Assembly (NCBI GenBank): GCA_947493955.1
Contig: CANLSQ010000002.1
Coordinates: forward strand, 1-64,000
DNA length: 64,000 nt
DNA from: an uncultured Sphingomonadaceae bacterium
GTDB lineage: Bacteria > Pseudomonadota > Alphaproteobacteria > Sphingomonadales > Sphingomonadaceae
Direction: 5' to 3'
Numbering within the stretch: the first letter of the stretch is position 1; each line of letters opens with the position of its first letter. The notes beneath the pieces were generated by a model. The model did not search any database. It was not told the DNA's origin and saw only the letters and a program-made list of their open reading frames with translations. The position numbers were made by a program, and so were the translations under genes. This document shows, in pieces, positions 18,331 to 26,559 of this stretch.

Positions 18331-19416
18331 ATGATTGACCGTCCGTATCGCCCTCGCTCCGTTAACAGTGGGGCGACGGTTGCAGCTGGCGTAGTCGCGG
18401 GACTCTTCGATTTTTGCAGTAAGCTGGGCGTCAGTCCGGACATACTTGCCGATGTGTCAGATATCGATATTACGAATCTCGCAAACCCTGACGCACGTGT
18501 CTCGCTGGGCGCTTACATGCAAGCCATGCGTTTTGCCATCACGGCAACAGGACGCCCCGAACTTCCTCTTGCTTTCGGCGAAGCCGCCGGCATGTCGGAA
18601 TTATCTATCGTCGGACTGCTCATGGAGGCTTCCGAAACTGTTGGTGATGCTTATGTTCAAATGCGCCGCTATGGTCGCTTGGCGATCGAAGCAACGGGTT
18701 CTAGCGCGGAACCTCGCTTCGAACTGATCAGAAAGGGCAATCGGTTGTTCCTGGCCGATGAACAACCCGTGGTTCAGGAGTATCCGGAACTGACGGAAAA
18801 TGCCTTTGCGTGGCTGGCATGCGGGCCCCGCCGCTACATGAAACGATCGCCAGTCATTTCGGCCAGCGTGACATGGCCTAAACCGGAACACTGGCAAGCA
18901 TATGAGAAGATACTGCGCTGCCCGGTACATTTTGAAAGCGAATGGAACGCGATCGAAATGGCGCCGGAATCATTGTCCTGGCCGGTCAGGCAAAACCCAA
19001 AATATGTATTTGGAATCCTGACCGACAGGGCCGACCATCTCATCAAAGAATTGGGCGATGTCAGGCGGACCAGTTCCGAGCTCCAGAATCTACTTGCCGC
19101 CATTTTGCATGAAGGCAGTATTACTGCTGAAAGCGCAGCCCGGCATATGGGTATGAGTAGGCAAACATTGTTCCGGCGGTTAGATAATGAAGGAACGGAT
19201 TTTACCACGGTCCTGCGCGAACTTCGCGAAGAATTGGCCAAAACCTATTTGAACGGTTCAAAGGCGTCGCTCAACGAAGTCGCCTATCTTGTCGGTTTTT
19301 CTGATGCCTCCTCTTTCACCCGAGCGTTCAAACGATGGACAGGGATTGCGCCCGGCGAGTTTCGGCAACAAGCTTTGCGCAAAGCTGTATCACACTGGAA
19401 GACTGATCGACGCTAA
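18331..19416 (+). CDS. AraC family transcriptional regulator
   Basis: A 361-residue regulator. The N-terminal about 200 residues match the arabinose-binding-like domain of the OruR/GadX-type AraC subgroup (for example LGAYMQAMRFAITATGRPELPLAFGEAAG). The C-terminal two-helix-turn-helix domain includes ITAESAARHMGMSRQTLFRRL and LNEVAYLVGFSDASSFTRAFKRWTGIAPGEFR. Effector unknown. It is divergent from the membrane-protein gene at 17765 and converges on the porin gene, so the target could lie on either side. Confidence 0.92.
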   Translation: MIDRPYRPRSVNSGATVAAGVVAGLFDFCSKLGVSPDILADVSDIDITNLANPDARVSLGAYMQAMRFAITATGRPELPLAFGEAAGMSELSIVGLLMEASETVGDAYVQMRRYGRLAIEATGSSAEPRFELIRKGNRLFLADEQPVVQEYPELTENAFAWLACGPRRYMKRSPVISASVTWPKPEHWQAYEKILRCPVHFESEWNAIEMAPESLSWPVRQNPKYVFGILTDRADHLIKELGDVRRTSSELQNLLAAILHEGSITAESAARHMGMSRQTLFRRLDNEGTDFTTVLRELREELAKTYLNGSKASLNEVAYLVGFSDASSFTRAFKRWTGIAPGEFRQQALRKAVSHWKTDRR

Positions 19417-19429
19417 CCGGCCAAGGCCA

Positions 19430-20827
19430 CTAGAAACCTTGCCGGACAGAAAAAGTGAACCGGCTAATATCGCCTTGAAACTCTGATTCGATTTCTCGTT
19501 GGCCGTAGAGGAATTCTGCGCCGATGGAGAGTTTAGGTGTCAGCCTCCTGGTCAAAGCAACAAAAACGCTTTGCGAACCGGCTGTAGCAGTCGGCGCTGT
19601 CAATTTCTTGTCATTGTCGATCCTGATAAAGGAATAACCGCCGGATATGCTGGTGCTTCCAAGGACCCATCGATAAGCGATGTTGCCGCTTAGCACCGGG
19701 ATGGGTACAATATCCGTGGATGCTGCATTGAGAACGGCCGCTGGTGCAATTCCCAGACCGACATATCGTCCGATTCCCTCTCCACCTTGTAATGAAAATC
19801 GGATGTCATCGTCGCCAATGTAAAAGCGACCAGCCAGACTGACACCCCAACCGAATGCCCTGGCTTTGACTCCGGCCTTACGATAACTAAGCTGCCGGAA
19901 CAGCGCTGACAAAGCGACATCATAGCTCTTGCCTCGAAAATTGTAGCGCAAAACAGCATCAGGTAGGGCTCCATCACCGGTCAAGCCAACCCCTTCAATA
20001 TTCGTATTCGGGTTTTCCAGCGCCAGCTGTAAATTGCCGGTCGTGTATCTGATTACTGGCTGACGTACGAATACCTGGCTTTCTGCAGGTGCAAAAAAAG
20101 ACGCGGATTCAGGCATGGCCTGCAGCGTCTGAAAGGTCGTCCAGTCCTGACCGATGCGCCACCCGTCCAAGTCTACATAAGCGCGTCGAAGCCGGGGATT
20201 GTATGAGTTTGATATCCGCTCATTTCCGCCGGGCGAAAGCAGGAAGTCAAGTTCAATACGCGTGGAAATGGCGCGCTCTCCAATCGGCGTGACAGTCGCT
20301 AGGTTGATCCGGCTGGTCTTGGCCGAAAAGTCGGTATATGTAACCCCTGAAGACTGTCTGTCCGGACTAACTGGCGTCAACTGCGGCAGATACAGGTCTC
20401 TGCCAATGCTGCCGGAAGGCACATCTCCGTCACTATAGCTGGAAACGTGGACATCGAGGTCTACGAACCCGCCAATTTCCACCTTGGTTTCACCGATCTC
20501 GATCTCCCGCCAGGCTGAATCATCGACAATAGCATCGTTTTTCCCGTTTTCTGAGACCGGCTCAGCTTTTTCGTCTCGCTCAGCCAACTCTCTTTTGACG
20601 GATCTCAGCTCATTTTCCAATAGCTTGATCCGGGCTTCCAGGCCTGAATCCGGAGCTGCCTGTGCTGCGGACGTCATCGAAAAACTGGCAAGACATGACA
20701 CGGCGACCGAAACACCTTGAACAAACATCCCGGCTCGTCTGCCCGGTTTTCCTGACTGCAACAGTGGAAGTCTGTTATCATTGGATTTGCATAAGTTTTG
20801 ATGGATAGCTTGCACATAAACCATCAT
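19430..20827 (-). CDS. DcaP-like outer-membrane porin
   Basis: Predicted trimeric outer-membrane channel of the DcaP family. A signal peptide (MFVQGVSVAVSCLASFSMTSAAQA) is preceded by 33 residues if translation starts at 20827, so ATG 20728 is a possible alternative start. After cleavage comes a short coiled coil (LEARIKLLENELRSVKRELAERDEK), then FVDLDVHVSSYSDGD and many amphipathic beta strands, ending in Phe (FTFSVRQGF) as outer-membrane barrels do. The ATG at 20827 overlaps the stop of the upstream MBL-fold gene, so the pair is translationally coupled. DcaP relatives carry dicarboxylates or other anions; the substrate here is unknown. Confidence 0.85.
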   Translation of the reverse strand: MMVYVQAIHQNLCKSNDNRLPLLQSGKPGRRAGMFVQGVSVAVSCLASFSMTSAAQAAPDSGLEARIKLLENELRSVKRELAERDEKAEPVSENGKNDAIVDDSAWREIEIGETKVEIGGFVDLDVHVSSYSDGDVPSGSIGRDLYLPQLTPVSPDRQSSGVTYTDFSAKTSRINLATVTPIGERAISTRIELDFLLSPGGNERISNSYNPRLRRAYVDLDGWRIGQDWTTFQTLQAMPESASFFAPAESQVFVRQPVIRYTTGNLQLALENPNTNIEGVGLTGDGALPDAVLRYNFRGKSYDVALSALFRQLSYRKAGVKARAFGWGVSLAGRFYIGDDDIRFSLQGGEGIGRYVGLGIAPAAVLNAASTDIVPIPVLSGNIAYRWVLGSTSISGGYSFIRIDNDKKLTAPTATAGSQSVFVALTRRLTPKLSIGAEFLYGQREIESEFQGDISRFTFSVRQGF

Positions 20828-22830
20828 TTTTGCTCGCTGGTTTCCAAAGACATAGATGGATGATTCTGATCACTCATCTCGGTATAAGTCACAAAGCGAA
20901 ATGGATCGAAATACTGATTAGCGCTTCGAAGTCTGTCCGCTGCCAAGTTGCGAAGATCTCGAACATCGCGGCTGTCCGGAAACCTGCGCAGTGCCGCAGA
21001 TGCCATTTTCAGGGCAAGCTCATTGTCCCCGCCGTCCAGCATCCTTTCAATGCCATCTTCAATTTCGTTCGGCGAAAGATCGAGATAGACATCGAGCATC
21101 CGTCCATATTCAGTCAGCGTCAGATTATCGAGCCCGCGCGGGTCATCGCCGAGGCTGTTTTCTCTCCAAATACCGGTCATTTTGTCTCCGATGCGGGCAA
21201 TCACATGATCGCGAGCAGCGAGATAGCCAAACAAGCCTTCCGGGTGGTTCTGGAGTCCAGGCGGTATCAGATTAAATCGGCGAATCTCCTCGGTTGAATA
21301 GCCATTGCTGAACAGCTTTTTCGCAGCTTCGATCAACCAAGCATAAGCGTCGCGATAGGATGTCAATTGCGGCATCGTTCCATAGATTTCGGTCAGCCCG
21401 TAGTGCCCGTGCAATATGTGTTCCGGTTGTCGCTCAATGATCACATCGAGCGTTTGAATGGCTTCTTCGATATGGCCTTCTTCCACCCACGGTTCGCCGT
21501 AGAAAGGCATAAAAGCATCTCCGGCAAAGGCCACGCCGAGCGCCGGCACGAAGACGAGCAGAGCATCTTCTGTTTCTCCACCCATGGCCGGAACAAGTTC
21601 AATCTGAGAGCCTCCGATCGAAACCGTCTGTATTTCGCTAACCACGACGTCCGGCGAATAATCTGTGATCCACGCACTCTTAAAACCAGCACCGCGAAAC
21701 TGCTTATAGGCGTGTTTTCGATCCGCTCTCTCGACAGTTCCGCCAAAATTTTCTCGTCCGTAAAATGTAACGTCCTGATCCAGCGATCGGAAATAGCCAT
21801 GCCCCCCAATATGGTCCCAGTGAGCATGCGTCACGAAGACTGTTGTCAATGGCGGCAGCCTGGGCCGATAACGCTTCAGATACTCCAGCCCTTCCTGTAA
21901 ACTGGAAGGTTGCGTCCCGGCGTCGATTGAGATCAGGTGTTGGCCATCCTCAGAAACCATGAAATGAAGTTCCGAGAATCCAAAGCCGCGAACCGCAAAA
22001 ATCCGGCCTGGTACGATTTCTGCAATTTCGGGAGCGGGGGCGAACCGCAGTCCACGAACACTGTCACTTGCGAACCACCCCATGAACAAGGTTTCCGGAG
22101 CTTCGGCTTCGTATCCACTTCTGGCGAGATATTTGCTAGCTTGCCGCTGGTTGCCTTTGTTTTTTTCCAGGATTGCGAGATGGCGATAAACCTCACGATA
22201 GAAACCGGGCGTGGGTTCCGTTTCGGGGTGATCCTCCAGCCATTTCAGATGCGCATAAGCTTCATCGCGCATGCCGAAAATTCTAGGTACTTGCGTATAA
22301 ATGATCCCTGCAGCCCAATGTACAAGCGGATGCTTTCCGCCCGCAAGCGAATCAGCTCGCTCCAGAATTTTAAATGTATCGAGCACCCAGCCAATTCGCT
22401 GGAAAATGTTTACGTCATCGGCGTAGGTTGCCCGCAATAGTGCATAGGCACTCAGATAAACCGCTTCCGTTTCGGGCGACATTTTGTCCGAGTAAGACTC
22501 GAACTGCTGTTCAAAAAAAGCGATTCCTATCTTCTGTTGATTGGTAACAATATAGGCGTTTGCGAGGAGGAAAACCGGTCTTGGATCCACCACCGGACCG
22601 AACGACAGGACAGTTTCGTACAAGGCAATATTGGAGTGAAAGCTCCGATCGCCGGAAAAGTCTGCAAACTTCTCAAAGCCAGTCGCTGGCAAAAGGGATT
22701 CAATCTTCAGTGGAGGGGTTGTGACAGGTTTGGTTTCAGCCATTGATTGCGTTGAGAATCCAGCCAAAGGGATGAGAAGCATTCCGACACACAGTATCAA
22801 CCGGAGGGAAACTTTGAAGTTAATCATCAT
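20824..22830 (-). CDS. Exported MBL-fold hydrolase, alkylsulfatase-like
   Basis: A 668-residue protein with a signal peptide (cleavage near SMAETK), a helical repeat-like N-terminal part (about 65-240), a metallo-beta-lactamase domain (about 275-480), and a C-terminal helical part resembling the dimerisation region of alkyl sulfatases. The metal motif HAHWDH is at 335-340. Further likely ligands are Glu419 in GGETED, Asp438 in FAGDAF and His474/His476 in LHGHYG. A Glu at the fourth site recalls SdsA1-type alkylsulfatases rather than beta-lactamases. Substrate unproven. ATG 22830 has AGGA upstream, next to a palindromic operator at 22841-22860. The downstream porin probably supplies the substrate. 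Confidence 0.82.
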   Translation of the reverse strand: MMINFKVSLRLILCVGMLLIPLAGFSTQSMAETKPVTTPPLKIESLLPATGFEKFADFSGDRSFHSNIALYETVLSFGPVVDPRPVFLLANAYIVTNQQKIGIAFFEQQFESYSDKMSPETEAVYLSAYALLRATYADDVNIFQRIGWVLDTFKILERADSLAGGKHPLVHWAAGIIYTQVPRIFGMRDEAYAHLKWLEDHPETEPTPGFYREVYRHLAILEKNKGNQRQASKYLARSGYEAEAPETLFMGWFASDSVRGLRFAPAPEIAEIVPGRIFAVRGFGFSELHFMVSEDGQHLISIDAGTQPSSLQEGLEYLKRYRPRLPPLTTVFVTHAHWDHIGGHGYFRSLDQDVTFYGRENFGGTVERADRKHAYKQFRGAGFKSAWITDYSPDVVVSEIQTVSIGGSQIELVPAMGGETEDALLVFVPALGVAFAGDAFMPFYGEPWVEEGHIEEAIQTLDVIIERQPEHILHGHYGLTEIYGTMPQLTSYRDAYAWLIEAAKKLFSNGYSTEEIRRFNLIPPGLQNHPEGLFGYLAARDHVIARIGDKMTGIWRENSLGDDPRGLDNLTLTEYGRMLDVYLDLSPNEIEDGIERMLDGGDNELALKMASAALRRFPDSRDVRDLRNLAADRLRSANQYFDPFRFVTYTEMSDQNHPSMSLETSEQK

Positions 22831-22840
22831 ATTGAATTCC

Positions 22841-22860
22841 TATATGTGTATCTACACTTA
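22841..22860. promoter_or_regulatory. Palindromic operator upstream of the MBL/porin unit
   Basis: The core GTGTATCTACAC (22846-22857) is a palindrome with a one-base flaw. The whole 20-bp block matches 19 of 20 positions of a block at 23346-23365 in front of the marR gene. It ends 10 nt from the MBL gene start, overlapping the space around the ribosome-binding site, so a bound repressor would block transcription directly. It is inferred to be the MarR protein's binding site. Confidence 0.7.
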
Positions 22861-22900
22861 AATTGTTAAAGAAAAGGCCGAAATAGTGGATTCGGCACTG

Positions 22901-23320
22901 TTATAAGCAGGCTTCGAGGGCTTTCAGCTCAGCGCGGAGCGCCTCCCATCGGCGCTCACCGAACCGCGACAGAAAATCGCTTTGTGCTTCGCTCCATAGA
23001 GATTGGGTATCTTGAACCGCTTTCTTGCCTTGTTCGGTAAGGGAATATAGCCGCATGCGGGCATCCGTTCCTGCCTGTGCTTCCACCATCCCCTGACGTT
23101 CCAGTACATGCAAGTTCCGTGTCAAGGTAGTCCGCTCCATTTTAATGGCTTCAGCAATGTGAGAAATTGGTGCAGGCGCATGGCGGCCTACCAGTACCAG
23201 CAGCGAAAATTGTGTGGCTCGTATGTCCGCGCCACTCATCCTGTCATCGAAAAACTGGCCGATCTGCCGAGCGGCCCTGCGGATATTCATATTGGCGCAC
23301 GCGCTTGGATCACTGGTCAT
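22901..23320 (-). CDS. MarR family transcriptional regulator
   Basis: A 139-residue winged-helix repressor-type protein. HTH: APISHIAEAIKMERTTLTRNLHVLERQGMVEAQ; the wing holds AGTDARMRLYSLTEQGKKAV. ATG 23320 has GAAGGAG upstream at 7 nt, which decides the start over an upstream codon at 23362. The palindrome at 23346-23365 lies in its own promoter, and a near copy precedes the MBL/porin unit directly downstream. This fits autoregulation plus control of those two genes, probably relieved by a small ligand such as the substrate of the hydrolase. Confidence 0.93.
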   Translation of the reverse strand: MTSDPSACANMNIRRAARQIGQFFDDRMSGADIRATQFSLLVLVGRHAPAPISHIAEAIKMERTTLTRNLHVLERQGMVEAQAGTDARMRLYSLTEQGKKAVQDTQSLWSEAQSDFLSRFGERRWEALRAELKALEACL

Positions 23321-23345
23321 GATGGCTCCTTCAAGTCGAAAAACA

Positions 23346-23365
23346 TATATGTGTATATACACTTA
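23346..23365. promoter_or_regulatory. Palindromic operator upstream of marR-type gene
   Basis: Contains a perfect 12-bp palindrome GTGTATATACAC (23351-23362) flanked by TATAT and TTA. It lies 26-45 nt upstream of the MarR start codon, where a promoter would be. It is the second copy of the block at 22841-22860. Confidence 0.75.
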
Positions 23366-23606
23366 TATGTCAATACACTATGTTCTGTGGAGACGCTATC
23401 AGGCTTCATAGGGGTTATGAAAAAGCAGCCTGGTTCGATTATAGTTAGGAAAATTGTTCCGTGTCTTCGACTTGATCCCAACGTCCCATTTACGCCCAAA
23501 GCCGGCGTTAGAAGTTGACAAAATAGCAATGACAGTTGTTGTAGATACGCACGCGGTATCGAACAGCAATAACCATGACTGAATCCTGAAGGCATGCCAG
23601 CCGGAT

Positions 23607-24293
23607 TTATTTCGGACGCGAATTCACATATGCAAAGTCCAGCACATGGTCGGAATTAAATTTGCCCACCTTTTGAACGACAGTTGGGTTGTCCGACCGG
23701 AAGTTTTGAGCATCAGCAGGATTTTCATAGTAAATGAAATCGATCGCATCGGGTTTGGCCATTCCATATGCTGCATCCGGGATCAGTATCCCTGCCTGCC
23801 TCCAGCCGTTGGAAATAGATTTTGCTTCGGAGTTTAGAGCAAGAAGGTCCTGTTTTCTTCGACTGACATCGTTGTTGTTAAATCGGCTGAACTTCACGGT
23901 ATAATGTTTTTCAGCGCTACTTTTTTGGTCGAATTGTCCCCCGTCAAACTGCCCGATGACAATCTGCAACTCTGGCATTGAAACCGACAAATCATCAATT
24001 TTCCGGGCTACTGAAGGCTTGCGACATCCCAAGAGCGCCATATTGCCAGGGTCTTTAACATCTAGAGCACCTCTTATCCCGGCCACTTTCCCCGAGAAAA
24101 ACAATTTGCAGCCCCTCTTATCTAACCAAATGATCGCGTTTCGATAATTATCGTCCGCGTTTTTCGCCCCAAGTACCAATATCCCAGTGGACCGCTTCGC
24201 AATGGCATGGGTGGGCGCTGTGGCTATCACTGAGCAACAGCCTATCACCGCCATGACTTTGCCAATTGTTACCGGAAGCCGCGAGTTTTTCAT
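23607..24293 (-). CDS. Exported protein of unknown function
   Basis: A 228-residue protein with a signal peptide (basic start KNSRLPVTIGK, hydrophobic core VMAVIGCCSVIATAPTHAIA). The mature part has RGCKLFFSGKVAGIRGALDVKDPGNMALLGC and ends KFNSDHVLDFAYVNSRPK. No family recognised. ATG 24293 is preferred over ATG 24299 because GGAGAG abuts the latter but sits 6 nt from the former. It is divergent from the LysR regulator at 24385, whose usual habit is to control the adjacent divergent gene. Confidence 0.6.
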   Translation of the reverse strand: MKNSRLPVTIGKVMAVIGCCSVIATAPTHAIAKRSTGILVLGAKNADDNYRNAIIWLDKRGCKLFFSGKVAGIRGALDVKDPGNMALLGCRKPSVARKIDDLSVSMPELQIVIGQFDGGQFDQKSSAEKHYTVKFSRFNNNDVSRRKQDLLALNSEAKSISNGWRQAGILIPDAAYGMAKPDAIDFIYYENPADAQNFRSDNPTVVQKVGKFNSDHVLDFAYVNSRPK

Positions 24294-24384
24294 TTTCATC
24301 TCTCCAAATTGGTGCGTATAACAACCAAAATAGTCAGTCGGAGGCATAAGTCATGGTTTTGTTTCGCCAAACTCTGGTGGAAAT

Positions 24385-25260
24385 ATGCACCAGTTGAATT
24401 GGAGTGATCTTCAGTTCGTTATCGCCCTTCATCGGGAAGGATCAATCAGAGCTGCCGCGAGATATTTGGGCGTCAATCACACCACAGTGCTGCGCCGGAT
24501 ATCGATTGTAGAATCTGTGGTCGGTTCGAGCCCCTTCGAGCGGCGTGAAGGAAAATATCTTGCCACGAAACAAGGCCTAGCCCTTGTTGCAGCCGCCGAA
24601 AAAATGGAAGATGCGCAGTTTGAAGCGGCGCGCAAAATTGAAGCATTGGGAGATGACATCAGCGGCCCCATCTCAGTGTCGATGCCGGAAACGCTTTCCC
24701 AATATTTTTTGGCCGCTGATATTGGCGAGTTTATTGCACGGTATCCCAACGTCGATCTCAGCCTGCACAGCTCGATTGATTTCGTTGATCTCGATCGCGC
24801 AGATGCAGACGTGGTAATTCGCATCTCCAACAACCCGCCTGAACATTTGATCGGCAGGAAGCTTTTTAAATATGACCGCAGCTTCTATGGATCGAAAAGC
24901 TATCTCAGGAAAATATCAACGGGCGAACAGGCAGCGCGATGGCTGGGATGGACCAACGATTCAGACCAGCCTGAGTGGATCAGAAACTCACCTTATCCTG
25001 ACGCTCCTATTGCTTTGCGAATTGATCGACCACTAGATCGCCACATAGCCGCTGTTCATGGTCTTGGACTAATTTTCGAAGCCTGTTTTTTGGCTGATCA
25101 GGAACCAGAACTTTTACAGCTTGATGGAGCAATGAGAGAACCAGACCGGGACATTTGGGTGTTAACGCACCCAGACCTGAAAGACTCTCCGAAAGTGACT
25201 GCATTGAGACAACATCTTGTCGCGGCGCTTTTAAACAAATCCAACTTGATGCAAGAATAG
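24385..25260 (+). CDS. LysR family transcriptional regulator
   Basis: A 291-residue regulator. The N-terminal winged HTH is LQFVIALHREGSIRAAARYLGVNHTTVLRRISIVE (about residues 9-43), followed by the linker helix and a periplasmic-binding-protein-like effector domain beginning GPISVSMPETLSQYFLA. The domain resembles the CrgA/AphB-like subgroup. Effector unknown. Intergenic space to the divergent exported protein gene is 91 bp, a normal arrangement for LysR control. Downstream DNA is gene-poor and partly decayed. Confidence 0.9.
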   Translation: MHQLNWSDLQFVIALHREGSIRAAARYLGVNHTTVLRRISIVESVVGSSPFERREGKYLATKQGLALVAAAEKMEDAQFEAARKIEALGDDISGPISVSMPETLSQYFLAADIGEFIARYPNVDLSLHSSIDFVDLDRADADVVIRISNNPPEHLIGRKLFKYDRSFYGSKSYLRKISTGEQAARWLGWTNDSDQPEWIRNSPYPDAPIALRIDRPLDRHIAAVHGLGLIFEACFLADQEPELLQLDGAMREPDRDIWVLTHPDLKDSPKVTALRQHLVAALLNKSNLMQE

Positions 25261-25635
25261 TGTGCATACATGCATCATATTAGTGGTGGTATTCACTTCC
25301 TTGATGAAGATGCTCCAAACCAACCAACTCTTAGCACGATCTCGAGGCTTGATCACGGATCATTTACTTCCAGCCCCTTGGGCTATCAGACGAAATCAGA
25401 CTGTCCGTTAACGGCCCAATTGCAGACGTCCGCAATAGACCGACCCAGCAACCGCTTTGGGCAAAAGCGGACATTAGGAATGTAGAAGTTGTCGGTCGGG
25501 TATGCGGCGGAATGGGATCAGAACTAGGCGACCATAGCGGGCGTGGCCTGTCGCCCATATTGATCGCGGCGTTTACCAGATGACCTCGATCTCGACGACA
25601 AAGGGTTCCCAGTCTAACGCTTCACCTTCGCCGGC
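25261..25635. other. Gene-free region with an extragenic palindrome
   Basis: No convincing gene. At 25452-25470 the sequence CCGCTTT - 5 nt - AAAGCGG forms a perfect 7-bp hairpin followed by GACATT. This recalls the TGTCCGCTTT-type repeats scattered in intergenic DNA of alphaproteobacteria. Confidence 0.45.
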
Positions 25636-25991
25636 TCACATCATCTGATACTGTCTAGAGAGCCGGGGGTTGAGGGATAGCGTATGGAGCCGTCCATCAA
25701 ATTCGCCATTAAAGCGGATACCATAAGTCACCCGCACAGCGTCCATGCCGTCGAGCTGGGCGTACCATTTTGCCCCTCCTTCTGTATCGGGGCAGGCATT
25801 GCTGTCACTGCGCACGAAACTCACGGGGTTCGGCGGCGTGAATGGCGAAGTTTCGAAGCGCTTTCTGTATCGACTAATGCTGCCGCGGAAGGTTCAACCG
25901 AAATCCTCACGCTGTCAGCGCCTATTGGAGAACAGGCCGTCAAACTGCCGACGATACAGAGCGCACTCAGATAAGGTCGTATTAGGTGCAT
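25636..25991 (-). pseudogene. Frameshifted lipoprotein gene
   Basis: From ATG 25991 (AGGATATC upstream) the frame encodes a lipoprotein signal peptide with lipobox SLTAC at residues 17-21, then runs into a stop at 25821-25823. The minus frame shifted by one reads RYRKRFETSPFTPPNPVSFVR and continues sensibly to KWYAQLDGMDAVRVTYGIRF and a stop at 25636. Together they look like one gene of about 115 codons broken by a single indel between about 25880 and 25930. Family not recognised. Either a real lesion or a sequence error; neighbouring lesions favour decay. Confidence 0.5.
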
Positions 25992-26039
25992 AATTTGATA
26001 TCCTGATGCGGTTCGCTGAGCACTTGGGGGCGGCCTACC

Positions 26040-26514
26040 TTATGGTTCTTCGTTGCACTGGGAGGTTGGTATCGGTGCAGGACCAAATGGTTCCAGCAAG
26101 CCGTAATTTAGAGCCGCTGGGTTCCGAAAAAATTTGTCGCTTGTGCCGGTAACCAATTTCATTCTGGTCTCGCGCCAAGATTCTACGGCGGGCTTTTTCC
26201 GCGGGGTCCGAAGTCCTCTGTCACCTTAGCTTTATTGAGATCCCCTAGCTTGGCCCAATGCATGGAGTATTCAATGCCCGAATCCGAAAGTACTTCTTTG
26301 ACAGCTTCTGCGCCGCGCTCGACTGTGCTGGTCAAAGCTTCCATGGCGGCCTCTTGAAAGACGTTAAAGTCCTCTCTTTGTCGGCCATATGAGCCGCCAG
26401 AAGCGAGTCACCTAGCCTGGCCGGCGATCCGGCCCGAACTAATTCGGCGTAAATCCCGATCTTCAGACTGTCATCGTCTGAAATGGAGCGGCCTGCTACA
26501 GCCTTTGGAGTCAA
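26040..26514 (-). pseudogene. Decayed gene with two frameshifts and missing 5' end
   Basis: Three minus-strand frames join into one plausible protein. From 26514 the frame reads GRSISDDDSLKIGIYAELVR to GDSLLA. A second frame carries GGSYGRQREDFNVFQEAAME and on to LSDSGIEYSMHWAKLGDLNK, stopping at 26183-26185. A third, entered by adding one A in the AAAAA run near 26202, continues VESWRETRMKLVTGTSDKFF to FGPAPIPTSQCNEEP and a stop at 26040-26042. No start codon, ribosome site or signal peptide is seen; it begins just after the LCCL gene's terminator. Family not recognised. Confidence 0.5.
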
Positions 26515-26528
26515 TCACTTTAGAAGAC

Positions 26529-26550
26529 GGGCGCCGAAAGTTCGGCGCCC
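26529..26550 (-). terminator. Strong hairpin downstream of the LCCL gene
   Basis: GGGCGCCGAA (26529-26538) and TTCGGCGCCC (26541-26550) are perfectly complementary, giving a very stable GC-rich stem 10 nt past the LCCL stop codon. The minus strand continues with GTCTTCTA, only moderately T-rich, so termination is likely but not certain. Confidence 0.65.
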
Positions 26551-26559
26551 GCCAGAAAT

